Shown here piece by piece: positions 42,190 to 54,621 of a DNA stretch of 64,000 nucleotides; positions within the stretch are counted from its first letter, which is position 1; each line of letters begins with the position of its first letter. Source of the DNA: Escarpia spicata (taxonomy: Eukaryota > Annelida > Polychaeta > Sabellida > Siboglinidae); assembly GCA_963995525.1 (NCBI GenBank), contig OZ023214.1:57675823-57739822 (forward strand), read 5' to 3'. The notes below the pieces were generated by a model. The model was not told the DNA's origin, ran no database searches, and saw only the letters and a program-made list of their open reading frames with translations. The position numbers were made by a program, and so were the translations under genes.

Positions 42190-45100
42190 CTGTTGAACTA
42201 ACATGTTTGAAGTTTTTATTGTACAACTTTCAGGCGGTTCACTCCTAAAACTTTTCTTGAAAATTATCTTTAAAAAGTACTATTTTACCCCCAAATGTTC
42301 TTGAATGTTCTTGAATTTTACTTCATACTTTCTGTATGAACCCTGGTTATAAGTTATATATGCAGCTGTGCCAAATAAGAAAGTGTGGAAATAAAGTATA
42401 CACTGAGTGCGAGTAAACTATTCAGGAACAACAAGTAAATTTAAACATACCACTGCAGTTTGAAACAGTTTCCTGAAAGCCTAAATTGTTGAGGCTACAA
42501 ACACATTCTTGGGAAGGGGTTCCACAAGCAGTGCATGGAAAAAAATAATTGCAGTAGACTTAAATGTGAGGTGTAATATGCTGATCAATATTTATTTTAA
42601 TGTTAATACCTTGCTCTCTCTCTATTTCTCAACAGTTGGGCTTGATGGTCGCATGGTAGAGCTCTGGACTGTCGATAGAGGGGAATCCCCACAGGGATGA
42701 TGATTTGATTTCACATGCTGCCATTTTGTAACTTGATAAATTTTAGAAGAGACTAAAAGCTGTTGGTCCCTTCTAGATTTGTGTATATGCCAGGGGAAGT
42801 ATAATATCCCACACAGGGGGTAAATCTGTAACTTGTCGTGAACTCACAGAGTGGTGGTCTCTATCTCAACCCACTGGATCTTGCTCCCAGCGGCCGAAGT
42901 TGCTTCCCTATCGGGTGTGTGAGAGGTGCCAAGCAGACAGTGTGTATGACAGCAATGTTGTCGCCGACTTCCTACAGAGCTCAATACCAAAGTTCAGTCA
43001 ATCTCTCATTGACTGTACTTATTTAGAACAAAACTTGTCATGTACTGCTGGACATAGTTAGTTTTGTTTACCTCCTTGAGTATTATTATGAATACAGTGT
43101 GTTCCTTGCTGAAATGATTTAAAGTACAAAATTACATGGCATTCTACGAGCCATAACTGCCAGCAGCCAAGTTGTATTTTTGGAAGCTTCTAGCAAGATT
43201 TGTGTTTTAGTCAAACCAGCCCCAGGGATAAGTACTAAAATTTTGCAATCATATATTGAGTGAATATCGTGTTGGAACATTGGCGTGTTTTTATCGCTGA
43301 GTGTGGAAAGATATTACATATTTGTCCATTGTAAAAAAGATACTAGGTAATTCAGTCTGCACAATGAATAAGTTGCATAGAACTGTCGAAAGCTTAACTG
43401 TAAGCAAACATAAGAGAACGTTTACAAACACTGTAAACTACAATAATATGAATGGGTTGTTGACAATGATATAAGCATTAGAGAAAGAGTGTAAAGTAAG
43501 TAGAGTGTGTTTACTGTCTACGCTCACTACGCAGCCCAAGTGCGTCAATGTTATGTAAATTATGAAACGTATGTGCTTGGGACCGTGTGCTCAGCTAACA
43601 CTTTAAACATACTTTCACAAGGAGATGAAAGTTACTGAAGATACACTCGAGGGGAAACAACTGCAAAATTTACAATTATAATGAGAATGTCACTATATAT
43701 ATATATGAATGTAGCCATGGAAATGCACTTATCCGAAGTGAGCAGCTCATCAAACAAGTTATTAGAGTTCACATGTAATTAATGGGTCCAGATTTTTTAG
43801 TAAAAGTTTTGATACATTCCTAACTTTTTGCATTAAATAGAATACCAGTATGTGCTGCACTATAAATGTACATTTTAAGTTGCAGTTCTCGATAAACATT
43901 CTCTTTACAATTTGGTTAGTTAAAATATTCACAACTAGTTTTTATACGTTATGTTTATACAAATATGGACACAACTGAAATGTGTTAATAATTATAGCTA
44001 TATAACAAATAATGCTGCTTAGTGTCATGTTATGGGGTATCAGCTAAGCATATTAGCTGGCATAGGTACACGTGTAGAGTGGAACTTCCGTATTAAGGTC
44101 ACTCTCGGCACTGGGCAAGTGACCTGAATAGCAAGGTGACCTTATTATCTAGGCTAATTTCAATACAATTTTTTAACTGTTACACCAATGATTTGGGACT
44201 ACCCTAGGGTGGCCTTAATTGGTTCTATAATTGTACTTGGTTTCAAATGGTACAGCAAATATTTGCCAAGTTTCTCTAGTTTATTTTAACAGGATTGAAT
44301 ATATTTTGTATATGTAGATTATCTGTGAAACATTGGCATATCATGGCTACTGGTATGTAATATATATTGTAGGATGTGTTACTTGTATACGATCTTGTCA
44401 ACTTGTTCTGTTTAGTTTATAAATATGAATGGAATACTGTAACAAGTGTGTACATGGCCATAAAGGAAGATGTGACATCAATGCAACTTGTGGGTTTTGG
44501 TGAATCAGTCAACTGGTCAAGATACTTGAAGTGGTCAACAAGGTGTCAGTAAAAATTAAAACTATTTGGTTGTAACCAGTCTTGTTTTTATTTAGTATGC
44601 TTTCTTGTTGATAATAATAATAAACTGGTACTTCAAATAGTGGTTTTTATGTGAAAAATTATTTATATAATAATAACAAATATGTATGTATACATATATT
44701 ATGAAGCCACAGGAAATGAGGCAGACCAGAATTAAGCTGGGAAGACTGCATTTAAAAAGTAGAGGGAAAACGGTCGGTAGGGAACAGTGGAAAGGACACG
44801 AACCAACGAATGCAGCAGCATAATAATTAGTTGGCTTCACTCCTTTTTAAAGATAGCTGTGTGGAAGAACATGTGAAGAAGACATAGGTGGGTACAGTGG
44901 GGGTATAGTGAGCAGTTTGTGTCTTTGTGATCACACGGGAACAGCCGGTTTAAACTAGTTGTCGTATTTGCAGTGAATCAGATAATGCGTGCTCTTACAG
45001 GTAGGCTGTCACTAGGTGTTGTCAGATTCCTACAATGGGTGTTCTCAGGTGTGCTGCCAAATGCCCAGGTATGATATTGATATCTCTGCTCTTGTGAGGT

Positions 45101-45282
45101 TCCTTGTACTCACCCTGTCTGGGAGTTGGCGGTGGCGGCGTGTGCAGCCATGCGTGGTAAGCCATCAGATCTTTCATGCCAAAACCCAGACGTATGCTTA
45201 ATTTTGCTTATTCACTGCGACATACAATACCTATAAATAGACCACGTAGTGTACATGATTACTTGTTCGCTGTACAACACAG
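42190..45282. other. 3 kb without recognisable genes
   Basis: AT-rich. Around 42640-42710 a tggtcgcatggtagagc sequence resembles a tRNA A-box, but the B-box is poor, so a decayed SINE is only possible. The small frames elsewhere (42838-43026, 44592-44840, 45016-45201) show no motif. Confidence 0.35.
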
Positions 45283-46277
45283 TAGACCTGGGACCGAGTA
45301 CATTTTTATGAGTACAAGTACGAGTACTTTGATGATGGATAACTATGAGTACGAGTACATTCCTAAAAGCTGAGTACGAGTACATTAAAAAATATATAAA
45401 TATTAAATAATAACGTATTTTAAAATTATTAATTAATCTAATTTATATAACTCGCCACAAGTGAATATGTAATGGCAGTTGATCAATTTTTTATGAGGAA
45501 CACTAAAAAAAATCTCTATTTCATCAACAATAAAATTCACTTCATTGGCATTCATTTCAGTGGCATCCTGTGATCTTATCATCTATTTGCCATTGCACTG
45601 AATGAACATGAGTTGTTCACAGGTTGAGTCTTTCAGGCTGCACTGTTCAGGGCAGAATACTTTCTCGGCTATGCTAAATACCCTTTCAACTGGGGCTGAT
45701 GAGGCTGGAATGCTGAGATGGTGGGGGACCAACTGAGCCAGAGTTGGAAAACTCAGAACTGCAGTGGGTCACTGTGACAATCTGTACATGGCTGACTGAG
45801 GTATTCGTTCACCTCACGTTCATCTGCTGATGTTATAAGTTTGCAATTTATATTTTCTGATCGTAGACTACTAGTTGTTGAGAGGGTTAGCACATGTCCA
45901 CATAACAGGCTCAGCATCCCCTTTAGACTTTTTAGCCAGGCTGCTGGCATGGGATTATACTAGTGTAGGAGACAGTCTGACTTGAGCCACCTTACTTCTA
46001 CAGAGGAAGACTGGCAGTTCTTGTTCTTAGCAGTTAGCCCTGTCAGCCAGTGCCAAGTGGCATGGTTTCCATACTACATCAAAGGCATTTCCTGTCTAAC
46101 TGGTGGGTTAACTGCTAATTGACTCTATGGCTTAATTAAACAAACAGGTTTATGGCCTGAACTGCTAGCCTACAATTATTGTTTGCTTAACAGGGTGTTT
46201 CTGACTGGGAAAAGTACTTCGAAAATGTACTTGAGTACATGAGTACATGAGTATAGTGTACTTCGGCCCCAGGTCTG
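45283..46277 (-). mobile_element. hAT transposon, internally deleted (995 bp)
   Basis: Perfect 8 bp target duplications CAACACAG (45275-45282 and 46278-46285) flank ends TAGACCTGGGACCGAGTAC and, inverted, CAGACCTGGGGCCGAAGTAC. Subterminal regions repeat GAGTAC many times on both sides, which in hAT elements is where transposase binds. An 8 bp duplication and a transposase remnant with a hAT C-terminal domain place it in hAT. Confidence 0.92.
45583..45950 (-). pseudogene. hAT transposase, C-terminal dimerisation region
   Basis: The minus strand reads EVNEYLSQPCTDCHSDPLQF, then after a small deletion and frame change FPTLAQLVPHHLSIPASSAP and VERVFSIAEKVF, ending at TAG (45585-45583). The block (L/I)PASSAPVERVFS is the hallmark of the hATC domain. 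The catalytic core and BED finger are gone. Confidence 0.85.
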
Positions 46278-46357
46278 CAACACAGTGTATGTAGAGATGG
46301 AGTTGTATACTCAGAACCATGTGATCACGACCGGTTGTTTCTCGGGATGTTTCTGAA

Positions 46358-49300
46358 ATATTCACTTTTGGCGGTCAGTATCACGTAACATCTCATTGTA
46401 AACATTCACTTCTGGTGGTCAGTATCACGTAACATCTCATTGTAAACACACTCAAATATTCACTTCTGGCAGTCAGTATCATGTAACATCTCATTGTAAA
46501 CATTCACTTCTGGCGGTCAGTATCACGTAACATCTCATTATAAACATTCACTTCTGGCGGTCAGTATCACGTAACATCTCATTGTAAACATTCACTTCTG
46601 GCGGTCAGTATCACGTAACATCTCATTGTAAACACACTCAAATATTCACTTCTGGCAGTCAGTATCATGTAACATCTCATTGTAAACATTCACTTCTGGC
46701 AGTCAGTATCACGTAACATCTCATTGTAAACATTCACTTCTGGCGGTCAGTATCACGTAACATCTCATTGTAAACATTCACTTCTGGCAGTCAGTATCAC
46801 GTAACATCTCATTATTAACATTCACTTCTGGCGGTCAGTATCACGTAACATCTCATTGTAAACATTCACTTCTGGCAGTCAGTATCACGTAACATCTCAT
46901 TATAAACATTCACTTCTGGCGGTCAGTATCACGTAACATCTCATTGTAAACATTCACTTCTGGCGGTCAGTATCACGTAACATCTCATTGTAAACATTCA
47001 CTTCTGGCAGTCAGTATCACGTAACATCTCATTATAAACATTCACTTCTGGCGGTCAGTATCACGTAACATCTCATTGTAAACATTCACTTCTGGCAGTC
47101 AGTATCACGTAACATCTCATTATAAACATTCACTTCTGGCGGTCAGTATCACGTAACATCTCATTGTAAACATTCACTTCTGGCAGTCAGTATCACGTAA
47201 CATCTCATTATAAACATTCACTTCTGGCGGTCAGTATCACGTAACATCTCATTGTAAACATTCACTTCTGGCGGTCAGTATCACATAACATCTCATTGTA
47301 AACATTCACTTCTGGCAGTCAGTATCACGTAACATCTCATTATAAACATTCACTTCTGGCGGTCAGTATCACGTAACATCTCATTATAAACATTCACTTC
47401 TGGCGGTCAGTATCACGTAACATCTCATTGTAAACATTCACTTCTGGCAGTCAGTATCACGTAACATCTCATTATAAACATTCACTTCTGGCGGTCAGTA
47501 TCACGTAACATCTCATTGTAAACATTCACTTCTGGCGGTCAGTATCACATAACATCTCATTGTAAACATTCACTTCTGGCGGTCAGTATCACGTAACATC
47601 TCATTGTAAACATTCACTTCTGGCGGTCAGTATCACGTAACATCTCATTGTAAACATTCTCTTCTGGCAGTCAGTATCACGTAACATCTCATTATAAACA
47701 TTCACTTCTGGCAGTCAGTATCACGTAACATCTCATTGTAAACACACTCAAATATTCACTTCTGGCGGTCAGTATCACGTAACATCTCATTGTAAACATT
47801 CACTTCTGGCAGTCAGTATCACGTAACATCTCATTGTAAACATTCACTTCTGGCGGTCAGTATCACGTAACATCTCATTGTAAACACACTCAAATATTCA
47901 CTTCTGGCAGTCAGTATCATGTAACATCTCATTGTAAACATTCACTTCTGGCAGTCAGTATCACGTAACATCTCATTGTAAACATTCACTTCTGGCGGTC
48001 AGTATCACGTAACATCTCATTGTAAACATTCACTTCTGGCAGTCAGTATCACGTAACATCTCATTATTAACATTCACTTCTGGCGGTCAGTATCACGTAA
48101 CATCTCATTGTAAACATTCACTTCTGGCAGTCAGTATCACGTAACATCTCATTATAAACATTCACTTCTGGCGGTCAGTATCACGTAACATCTCATTGTA
48201 AACATTCACTTCTGGCGGTCAGTATCACGTAACATCTCATTGTAAACATTCACTTCTGGCAGTCAGTATCACGTAACATCTCATTATAAACATTCACTTC
48301 TGGCGGTCAGTATCACGTAACATCTCATTGTAAACATTCACTTCTGGCAGTCAGTATCACGTAACATCTCATTATAAACATTCACTTCTGGCGGTCAGTA
48401 TCACGTAACATCTCATTGTAAACATTCACTTCTGGCAGTCAGTATCACGTAACATCTCATTATAAACATTCACTTCTGGCGGTCAGTATCACGTAACATC
48501 TCATTGTAAACATTCACTTCTGGCGGTCAGTATCACATAACATCTCATTGTAAACATTCACTTCTGGCAGTCAGTATCACGTAACATCTCATTATAAACA
48601 TTCACTTCTGGCGGTCAGTATCACGTAACATCTCATTATAAACATTCACTTCTGGCGGTCAGTATCACGTAACATCTCATTGTAAACATTCACTTCTGGC
48701 AGTCAGTATCACGTAACATCTCATTATAAACATTCACTTCTGGCGGTCAGTATCACGTAACATCTCATTGTAAACATTCACTTCTGGCGGTCAGTATCAC
48801 ATAACATCTCATTGTAAACATTCACTTCTGGCAGTCAGTATCACGTAACATCTCATTATAAACATTCACTTCTGGCGGTCAGTATCACGTAACATCTCAT
48901 TGTAAACACACTCAAATATTCACTTCTGGTGGTCAGTATCACGTAACATCTCATTGTAAACATTCACTTCTGGCAGTCAGTATCACGTAACATCTCATTA
49001 TAAACATTCACTTCTGGCGGTCAGTATCACGTAACATCTCATTGTAAACATTCACTTCTGGCGGTCAGTATCATGTAACATCTCATTGTAAACATTCACT
49101 TCTGGCAGTCAGTATCACGTAACATCTCATTATAAACATTCACTTCTGGCGGTCAGTATCACGTAACATCTCATTATAAACATTCACTTCTGGCGGTCAG
49201 TATCACGTAACATCTCATTATAAACATTCACTTCTGGCGGTCAATATCACGTAACATCTCATTATAAACATTCACTTCTGGCAGTCAGTATCACGTAACA

Positions 49301-49413
49301 TCTCATTATAAACATTTACTTCTGGCAGTCAGTATCACGTAACATCTCATTGTAAACATTCACTTCTGGCGGTCAGTATCACGTAACATCTCATTGTAAA
49401 CACACTCAAATAT
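46358..49413. repeat. Minisatellite, 44 bp x ~69, higher-order structure
   Basis: Unit cattcacttctggcggtcag + tatcacgtaacatctcattgtaaa. Some units carry an extra acactcaaata (57 bp). Variant markers (cattattaac, atcatgtaac, atcacataac, gcagtc/gcggtc) recur in the same order about 1260 bp apart (for example 46628 and 47888), so a block of ~28 units has been duplicated. Confidence 0.95.
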
Positions 49414-49800
49414 GTAGACAAAAATAAACAAACCGGTTGTTTTTTGTTGATGTTGGCTGGTCAGTTTGACCAGAGGTAAATAACTCGGGTAAGGCACTAT
49501 GGGCAGTAATCAGTGAGTAATCGACTGACTCAGCCTGACCACTGTGGACCTTTGACCACAATGAATTTATGTTATGATATTATTTATGTTGTGATAAAAT
49601 AATAAGTGATAAAATAAAAATGCGTCAACTTTGAAGGTATTAATCAATTAAACACGTCGTATGACTTTGTACCATTGATCATTGGCTATTACCTCCAACT
49701 CACAAACTAGATTCACATACATGTGGACATTCACATTGTTACATAACCTTATGCAGTGTATAACCATGTTATGGGTATACACTGTATATGTTAAGGCATG
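49414..49800. other. No gene seen
   Basis: Non-coding flank between the minisatellite and the tetranucleotide palindrome. Confidence 0.3.
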
Positions 49801-49817
49801 TACATGTATACACATGT

Positions 49818-49898
49818 ACGTATGTATGTATGTATGTACGTACGTACGTACGTACGTACGTACATACGTACATACATACATACATACATACATACAAA
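49818..49898. repeat. Tetranucleotide palindrome (tatg/acgt/catac)
   Basis: Runs of tatg, then acgt, then cata form a nearly perfect palindrome of about 80 bp. The flanks (gtatacactgtata at ~49776 and tatacagtgtata at ~49906) extend the symmetry, so the whole 49740-49950 can fold back. Confidence 0.8.
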
Positions 49899-49950
49899 CA
49901 TACCTTATACAGTGTATAAGTATATAACCATATGTTAGGGTTATAACTAA

Positions 49951-50332
49951 ACTGAAACTGTTTCATTGGTTAACACAAACAAATTCATAATAATGTTACA
50001 ATGAATCATAATTTGCCATCTTTGAAGGTATTAAACGCTAAACCATACTAGCTACTTATAGAAGCTGTAGTAGTAGAATATGGTTGATGACTTCACTCCT
50101 TAGTGGTTACACTCCCTAACTCCAAACAGTACTGTGTCTAAGGGCTAATGCAGGAGTGTTTGATCAGTTAGTGGGTTTTACAGATCTACAGAGGTCACCA
50201 ACACTGTCATCCATAGCAGGGTAGTAATGTACCCATTTACTTGTGTGGAATATTTTACTTCTTCGGGTAGATTGCGCAAACAGCTTTTAGTGGGTTTAAG
50301 TTAATGCCATGTCATATAGAATACGGACACCA
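49951..50332. other. No gene seen
   Basis: AT-rich non-coding sequence. Confidence 0.3.
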
Positions 50333-50432
50333 TGGAATATGTACCCCGGGTATGAATTCTATATAGAATATGTACCCTGGGGTATGTATTGTACAGAAAT
50401 ACTGCTATAGAATATGTACCCTGTTATGGAAT
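50333..50432. repeat. Irregular repeats of gaatatgtaccc
   Basis: gaatatgtaccc(cg/tg) occurs four times within 100 bp, with variable spacing. Confidence 0.6.
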
Positions 50433-50579
50433 ATGTACCGCATCTTTACTGTATTAAATTTTAGTGAGTGTCTGTTTTATTATAATATTACTCCAGGATG
50501 TATGTCCCTATAATATGTGTATATTTTAATTTAAACTTACATTTAATTAATATTACACAATTAGTTAATTAATTGAAGA

Positions 50580-51235
50580 TGAAATAGTTTCCAGTAATCA
50601 TAGTATGTAACATAACAAATGAAAGCTGAAGAGCTTCACAATATACACTCAAATATATACTATACTTTGTAGATAGAATAAATAAATTAGTTAACATAAT
50701 TATTGCATTATGCCAATTATGTTTTAACAGTGTTGTATTTTAAGCACCTTTGAACAAATTTTTATATCTGGCGACATGGTGCTATGCAAATAAAATGTAT
50801 TATTATTGTTAAGCATAATTAAGTAATTTATTAATAGGACAAGATGAAACTTTGTTCAGTCGTCACAATGTGTAATATATCCACTGAAAGCTCACGAGCC
50901 TGACAATCAGGATATGTATCAACCATTTCTATATATACAGAACAAAAACTCAAGTAATTCATTAGCAATAATTAATTAGTGGAACATTAAATAATGGTCA
51001 GTTGTCATAGTGTGTAATACATCAAGTGAAAGCTAAAGACCTTTGCTATCAATATATTTCTACCATTGGTCTGAACAGAACAGACAATTTTAATTAAACA
51101 AGGTTAAATAATTAATGAAACAAAATCTATTTTATTTTTCAGTTATGGAGTGTAATATATTAAACAAAAGCTCATGAGTTTGGCAATCAATTTATATATA
51201 TATATATATATATTATTTATGTAGACACAGAAGAA
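50580..51235. repeat. Diverged ~130-260 bp repeats
   Basis: Four related segments contain gtgtaata(t/c)at and aaagct(c/a)a(t/c)gag, at ~50600, ~50866, ~51010 and ~51150, with linking aattaattaat. Old tandem duplication. Confidence 0.5.
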
Positions 51236-51551
51236 CTCAATTAATTAATTAACCAATAACTTAATAAATTACATGTGATGTCTATACAAATGCTAGATAT
51301 GAATATATGTCAATTTTTGTTGATATATTAGATATTATGATCACTGAACTTCAGAGTATTCTGTTAATTAATTAGTATAGATACATTAATTGTTCTGTCA
51401 ACACAAATGGTAGATATTATATAACAAATTTCCACAAAGACAATGATTTTACCAGAATTCAGTATATCAATAATTCCACAGTTTACACTGTGCAACTGGT
51501 CTTCTTTGAATATGCATATTTTTGGTGCGGTTTTCGGTATGTCTGGGTGTG
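51236..51551. other. No gene seen
   Basis: AT-rich spacer before the inverted duplication. Confidence 0.3.
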
Positions 51552-52005
51552 ACATCAGAGGCGCGAACGTTGCGCAAGATGCCAGCACTTTCAATACATC
51601 CACAGCATGTTTACAACGATAGATGTTGGGTCAAAGCAAGCGTCCAAATGAGTTATTGTGTGATAATCCGATGTAATATAAACACTAGTCATTATAGAGG
51701 AACAAGCATTTATTTTATGGTTCCACATGAATGCCAACTTTGTTGAAAAAATGAAGCGATAGAACCTGTGCTCCAGTCAACCTGACAACGTCAACAAGAC
51801 CTTCGCTGCTGCAGCTTATTTTTAGAAAAATGGTTTCAGTTGTGACCCAGGAAAACTAATCTACATCACTATTGAGTAAACATACACACAACAATATTGT
51901 ATCCAACTGCAGAAAGTAACGTTATATATCATAACACTACAGGAAGGAAGAGCTGTACAATTTAGCATAACCCTCAATCAGTTTCATTCTTTTTCCATCA
52001 GTCAG
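51552..52005. repeat. Left arm of an inverted duplication
   Basis: tgacatcagaggcgcgaacg...atgccagcactttcaatacat and caactgcagaaagtaacgtt...gtacaatttagcataaccct are the reverse complement of 52455-52605. The left arm has ~290 bp (51600-51888) that the right arm lacks. Confidence 0.8.
51648..51746 (+). CDS. Possible THAP-domain start, short ORF
   Basis: MSYCVIIRCNINTSHYRGTS then IYFMVPHECQLC and a stop. C-x4-C followed by F-x2-P-x-E resembles the first third of a THAP zinc finger. The frame is open upstream to 51522. It lies in the segment present only in the left arm of the inverted duplication. Only ~32 residues support it. Confidence 0.3.
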   Translation: MSYCVIIRCNINTSHYRGTSIYFMVPHECQLC

Positions 52006-52339
52006 CCGAGTGCAATAAACACACATTACCAATTGGTACAATTCTTTCTTTGACACTATTTTTCATTGGTGATGTAGGTTTATTGCATTGATTAATTTGA
52101 AGATTAATCCCTGCGCTATATACGGTAGTATATCATAATATATATGTGAAAACAAACTGTGGTTTGACTGGATAAATGAAAATAAAAAACTACATTCCCA
52201 GTAATATAGTATTATTTTCATATAAAAAAACAATTACTACAAAACATCAGGTATATTTAAAGATAAACAGAGCATCATAATTATTGTAAAAATGGCTTGG
52301 TTTATATATTACTTTGCGAAGAGATAAATAAAAATATAC

Positions 52340-52442
52340 TTTTTAAAAGTTTGGTGTTGGGCTTGAACCCATGTCGGTAATAAAACCAGATGTGCTATGA
52401 GCCAACGGCCCAACGCACTGAACCATTCGGCCACAGGGACTG
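52340..52442 (-). repeat. tRNA-derived SINE
   Basis: The minus strand has TGGCCGAATGG (A box, near 52430) and GGTTCAAGCCC (B box, near 52365), spaced as in a tRNA promoter with a long variable region, followed by an A/T-rich tail. The acceptor stem is not paired, so this is a SINE head and not a functional tRNA gene. It sits at the inner end of the right arm of the inverted duplication. Confidence 0.6.
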
Positions 52443-52454
52443 ACGGAAAAAGAA

Positions 52455-52605
52455 TTGACCAGATTCAGGGTTATGTTAAATTGTACAACTCTTCCTTCAT
52501 GTAATATTATGATATCATATAACGTTACTTTCTGCAGTTGGATATAATATGTATTGAAAGTGCTGGCATGTTGCACACATTCGCACCTCTGACGTCACAT
52601 TACCA
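52455..52605. repeat. Right arm of the inverted duplication
   Basis: Reverse complement of parts of 51552-52005, about 85% identical by eye, lacking the 290 bp middle. Confidence 0.8.
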
Positions 52606-52709
52606 CGTGATCGCCTGGCTCATTAACTATCAACTTTACACGGGAATCACAATACATATGGGTTTAAAATCTGATTTAAACTACTTGTACAATGTATCAA
52701 TGCATTTTT

Positions 52710-52920
52710 AGTCCTTTGGGCCGAAGGTCCAATTGACTTATGCCATCACTCTTCGTCCATCGCGTGCCATGCGCTGTTAGCTGCCATATCTCAGAAACAG
52801 TTCAGCAACTTTTTCTCTAATTCTGTATAGACATATTTTAGGGTACTGCCACTATACACAAGAAATCTGTATTTGCTTGAATCATTCTAAGGACACATCA
52901 GGGCCCCCCAAATGATAAAT
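52710..52920 (-). repeat. Dispersed repeat, inverted copy
   Basis: tagtcctttgggccgaaggt...cagcaactttttctctaatt...ggacacatcagggcccc is the inverted counterpart of 19555-19875. Confidence 0.65.
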
Positions 52921-52999
52921 TTTCCTACTATTTCCCTACTGCTGTAAGCCTCCTGCACTGATCTGTATTTATAACTGCCACTTATCTCTATTTATAACT

Positions 53000-53674
53000 C
53001 AGGTGCTGACTGTAGTGGTCCTGTGGTCACTGATTGTGGATGTGCTTGTTGTGTTCAGGTGCTGACTATAGTGGTCCTGTGGTCACTGATTGTGGATGTG
53101 CTTGTTGTGTTCAGGTGCTGACTGTAGTGGTCCTGTGGTCACTGATTGTGGATGTGCTTGTTGTGTTCAGGTGCTGACTGTAGTGGTCCTGTGGTCACTG
53201 ATTGTGGATGTGCTTGTTGTGTTCAGGTGCTGACTATAGTGGTCCTGTGGTCACTGATTGTGGATGTGCTTGTTGTGTTCAGGTGCTGACTGTAGTGGTC
53301 CTGTGGTCACTGATTGTGGATGTGCTTGTTGTGTTCAGGTGCTGACTGTAGTGGTCCTGTGGTCACTGATTGTGGATGTGCTTGTTGTGTTCAGGTGCTG
53401 ACTATAGTGGTCCTGTGGTCACTGATTGTGGATGTGCTTGTTGTGTTCAGGTGCTGACTATAGTGGTCCTGTGGTCACTGATTGTGGATGTGCTTGTTGT
53501 GTTCAGGTGCTGACTGTAGTGGTCCTGTGGTCACTGATTGTGGATGTGCTTGTTGTGTTCAGGTGCTGACTATAGTGGTCCTGTGGTCACTGATTGTGGA
53601 TGTGCTTGTTGTGTTCAGGTGCTGACTATAGTGGTCCTGTGGTCACTGATTGTGGATGTGCTTGTTGTGTTCAG
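53000..53674 (+). repeat. Minisatellite 56 bp x 12, repeats the acceptor of exon A
   Basis: Unit caggtgctgactgtagtggt + cctgtggtcactgattgtgg + atgtgcttgttgtgtt. Each unit holds the acceptor (gcttgttgtgttcag) and the first ~22 bases of the following exon. The last acceptor is the one joined to unique exon sequence at 53675. 56 is not a multiple of three, so use of an earlier acceptor would change frame. Confidence 0.95.
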
Positions 53675-53813
53675 GTGCTGACTGTAGTGGTCCTGGTGAG
53701 TGGTATAGACTCCTACTTGGGCCAATCTTGTGGAGACCGTGGCGCCGGCCAAACTATCCACATTGCCATGAACGGGTCGAGACGCTGCTGCAAGGAACGT
53801 AATTGCTCCAAGG
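53675..53813 (+). CDS. TNF-receptor-like gene, exon A (signal peptide end, first Cys)
   Basis: The gene encodes a TNF-receptor-superfamily-like extracellular region, a membrane or secreted receptor for TNF-type ligands. This exon follows acceptor ttgttgtgttcag and ends at donor gtacgt, phase 0 to 1. It starts VLTVVVLVSG, a hydrophobic stretch suited to the end of a signal peptide, then DSYLGQSCGDRGAGQ and RRCCKERNCSKG, the first Cys of a TNFR repeat. The ATG exon upstream is not found. The next exons join in matching phases: 54622, 55359, 57108, 57989, 60453. No transmembrane or death domain is in the window, so the gene runs on to the right. An internal cctg|gtgagt also resembles a donor. 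Confidence 0.65.
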
Positions 53814-53864
53814 GTACGTCGACATTGTTGGCTTTATGTTCAATCAGTCACTTTGGATATATGG

Positions 53865-54110
53865 TCAGAAACCCTCCCAGTCAAAAGCCCTCTCGATCAA
53901 AAGCCCCCATCATAATACCCCCAGTCATAAGCCCTCCTGGCTCCTGGTGAAAAGCCCTCTATCCTTAAATGAAAAATGGTTAAAAACCCTCCCAATCAAA
54001 AACCCTCCATCCTTAAATATAAATGGTCAAAAGTCCTCCCAGTCAAAAGTCCTCCATCCTTAATTGGAGAATGGTCAAAACCCTCCCGGTTAAAAGCTCC
54101 CAGTATGCAA
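53865..54110. repeat. Degenerate ~30 bp repeats in intron
   Basis: Multiple ccctccca(g/a)tcaaaa and ctccatccttaaat blocks in irregular order, within the intron after exon A. Confidence 0.7.
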
Positions 54111-54454
54111 CTAGGCAGTCTCGCCTAGTGACATCTGCTAGGTGAGTTGGGTCAGGTCAGTTACCCCAGATTTAACTGGAATGCATTTGACCAGGATGAT
54201 TTTTGACCCGGAAGGCTTTTGACGTGGACCATTGTTCCTCTGAGCACAATGGCCATCCAAATTTTTCCTTTGTCTCCCTTTCCTAGCCCGTGTCATGTCT
54301 CAGGATGTGAGCAAGTGATGGCAAGTGTCCCGTTTGATATTATACAAATATTCTTCATGGATTAAAAAAAATTGGCTAATAAGTTATCATTGATTGCATT
54401 GTAATAGTAAACAAAATATTTTTGTGGTTATACTGATGGTTATGATGATCAAGT

Positions 54455-54590
54455 TGACGATGATGGTGAACTGATCATAATCATGGTGGTGGGGATGATG
54501 ATCATGGTGATGATCATGATCATGGTGATGGTGATAATGATCATAGTGATGGTGATGATGATGGTAATGATGGTGATGATGATGATGACC
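54455..54590. repeat. gatgat/ggtgat microsatellite
   Basis: Impure (gatgat)(catggt) trinucleotide-rich run just upstream of exon B. Confidence 0.85.
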
Positions 54591-54621
54591 TACAAATGAG
54601 GCTTCACTCTATGTGTGGCAG

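Noticed and set aside
42638..42710. SINE
   Set aside because: A-box-like sequence but no acceptable B box. Left as a remark only.
49648..49966. Tyr/Thr/Val-rich short proteins from the tetranucleotide run
   Set aside because: Pure translation of a microsatellite in all frames.
52340..52442. Functional tRNA gene on the minus strand
   Set aside because: Internal promoter boxes only; no acceptor stem. Best explained as a SINE head.
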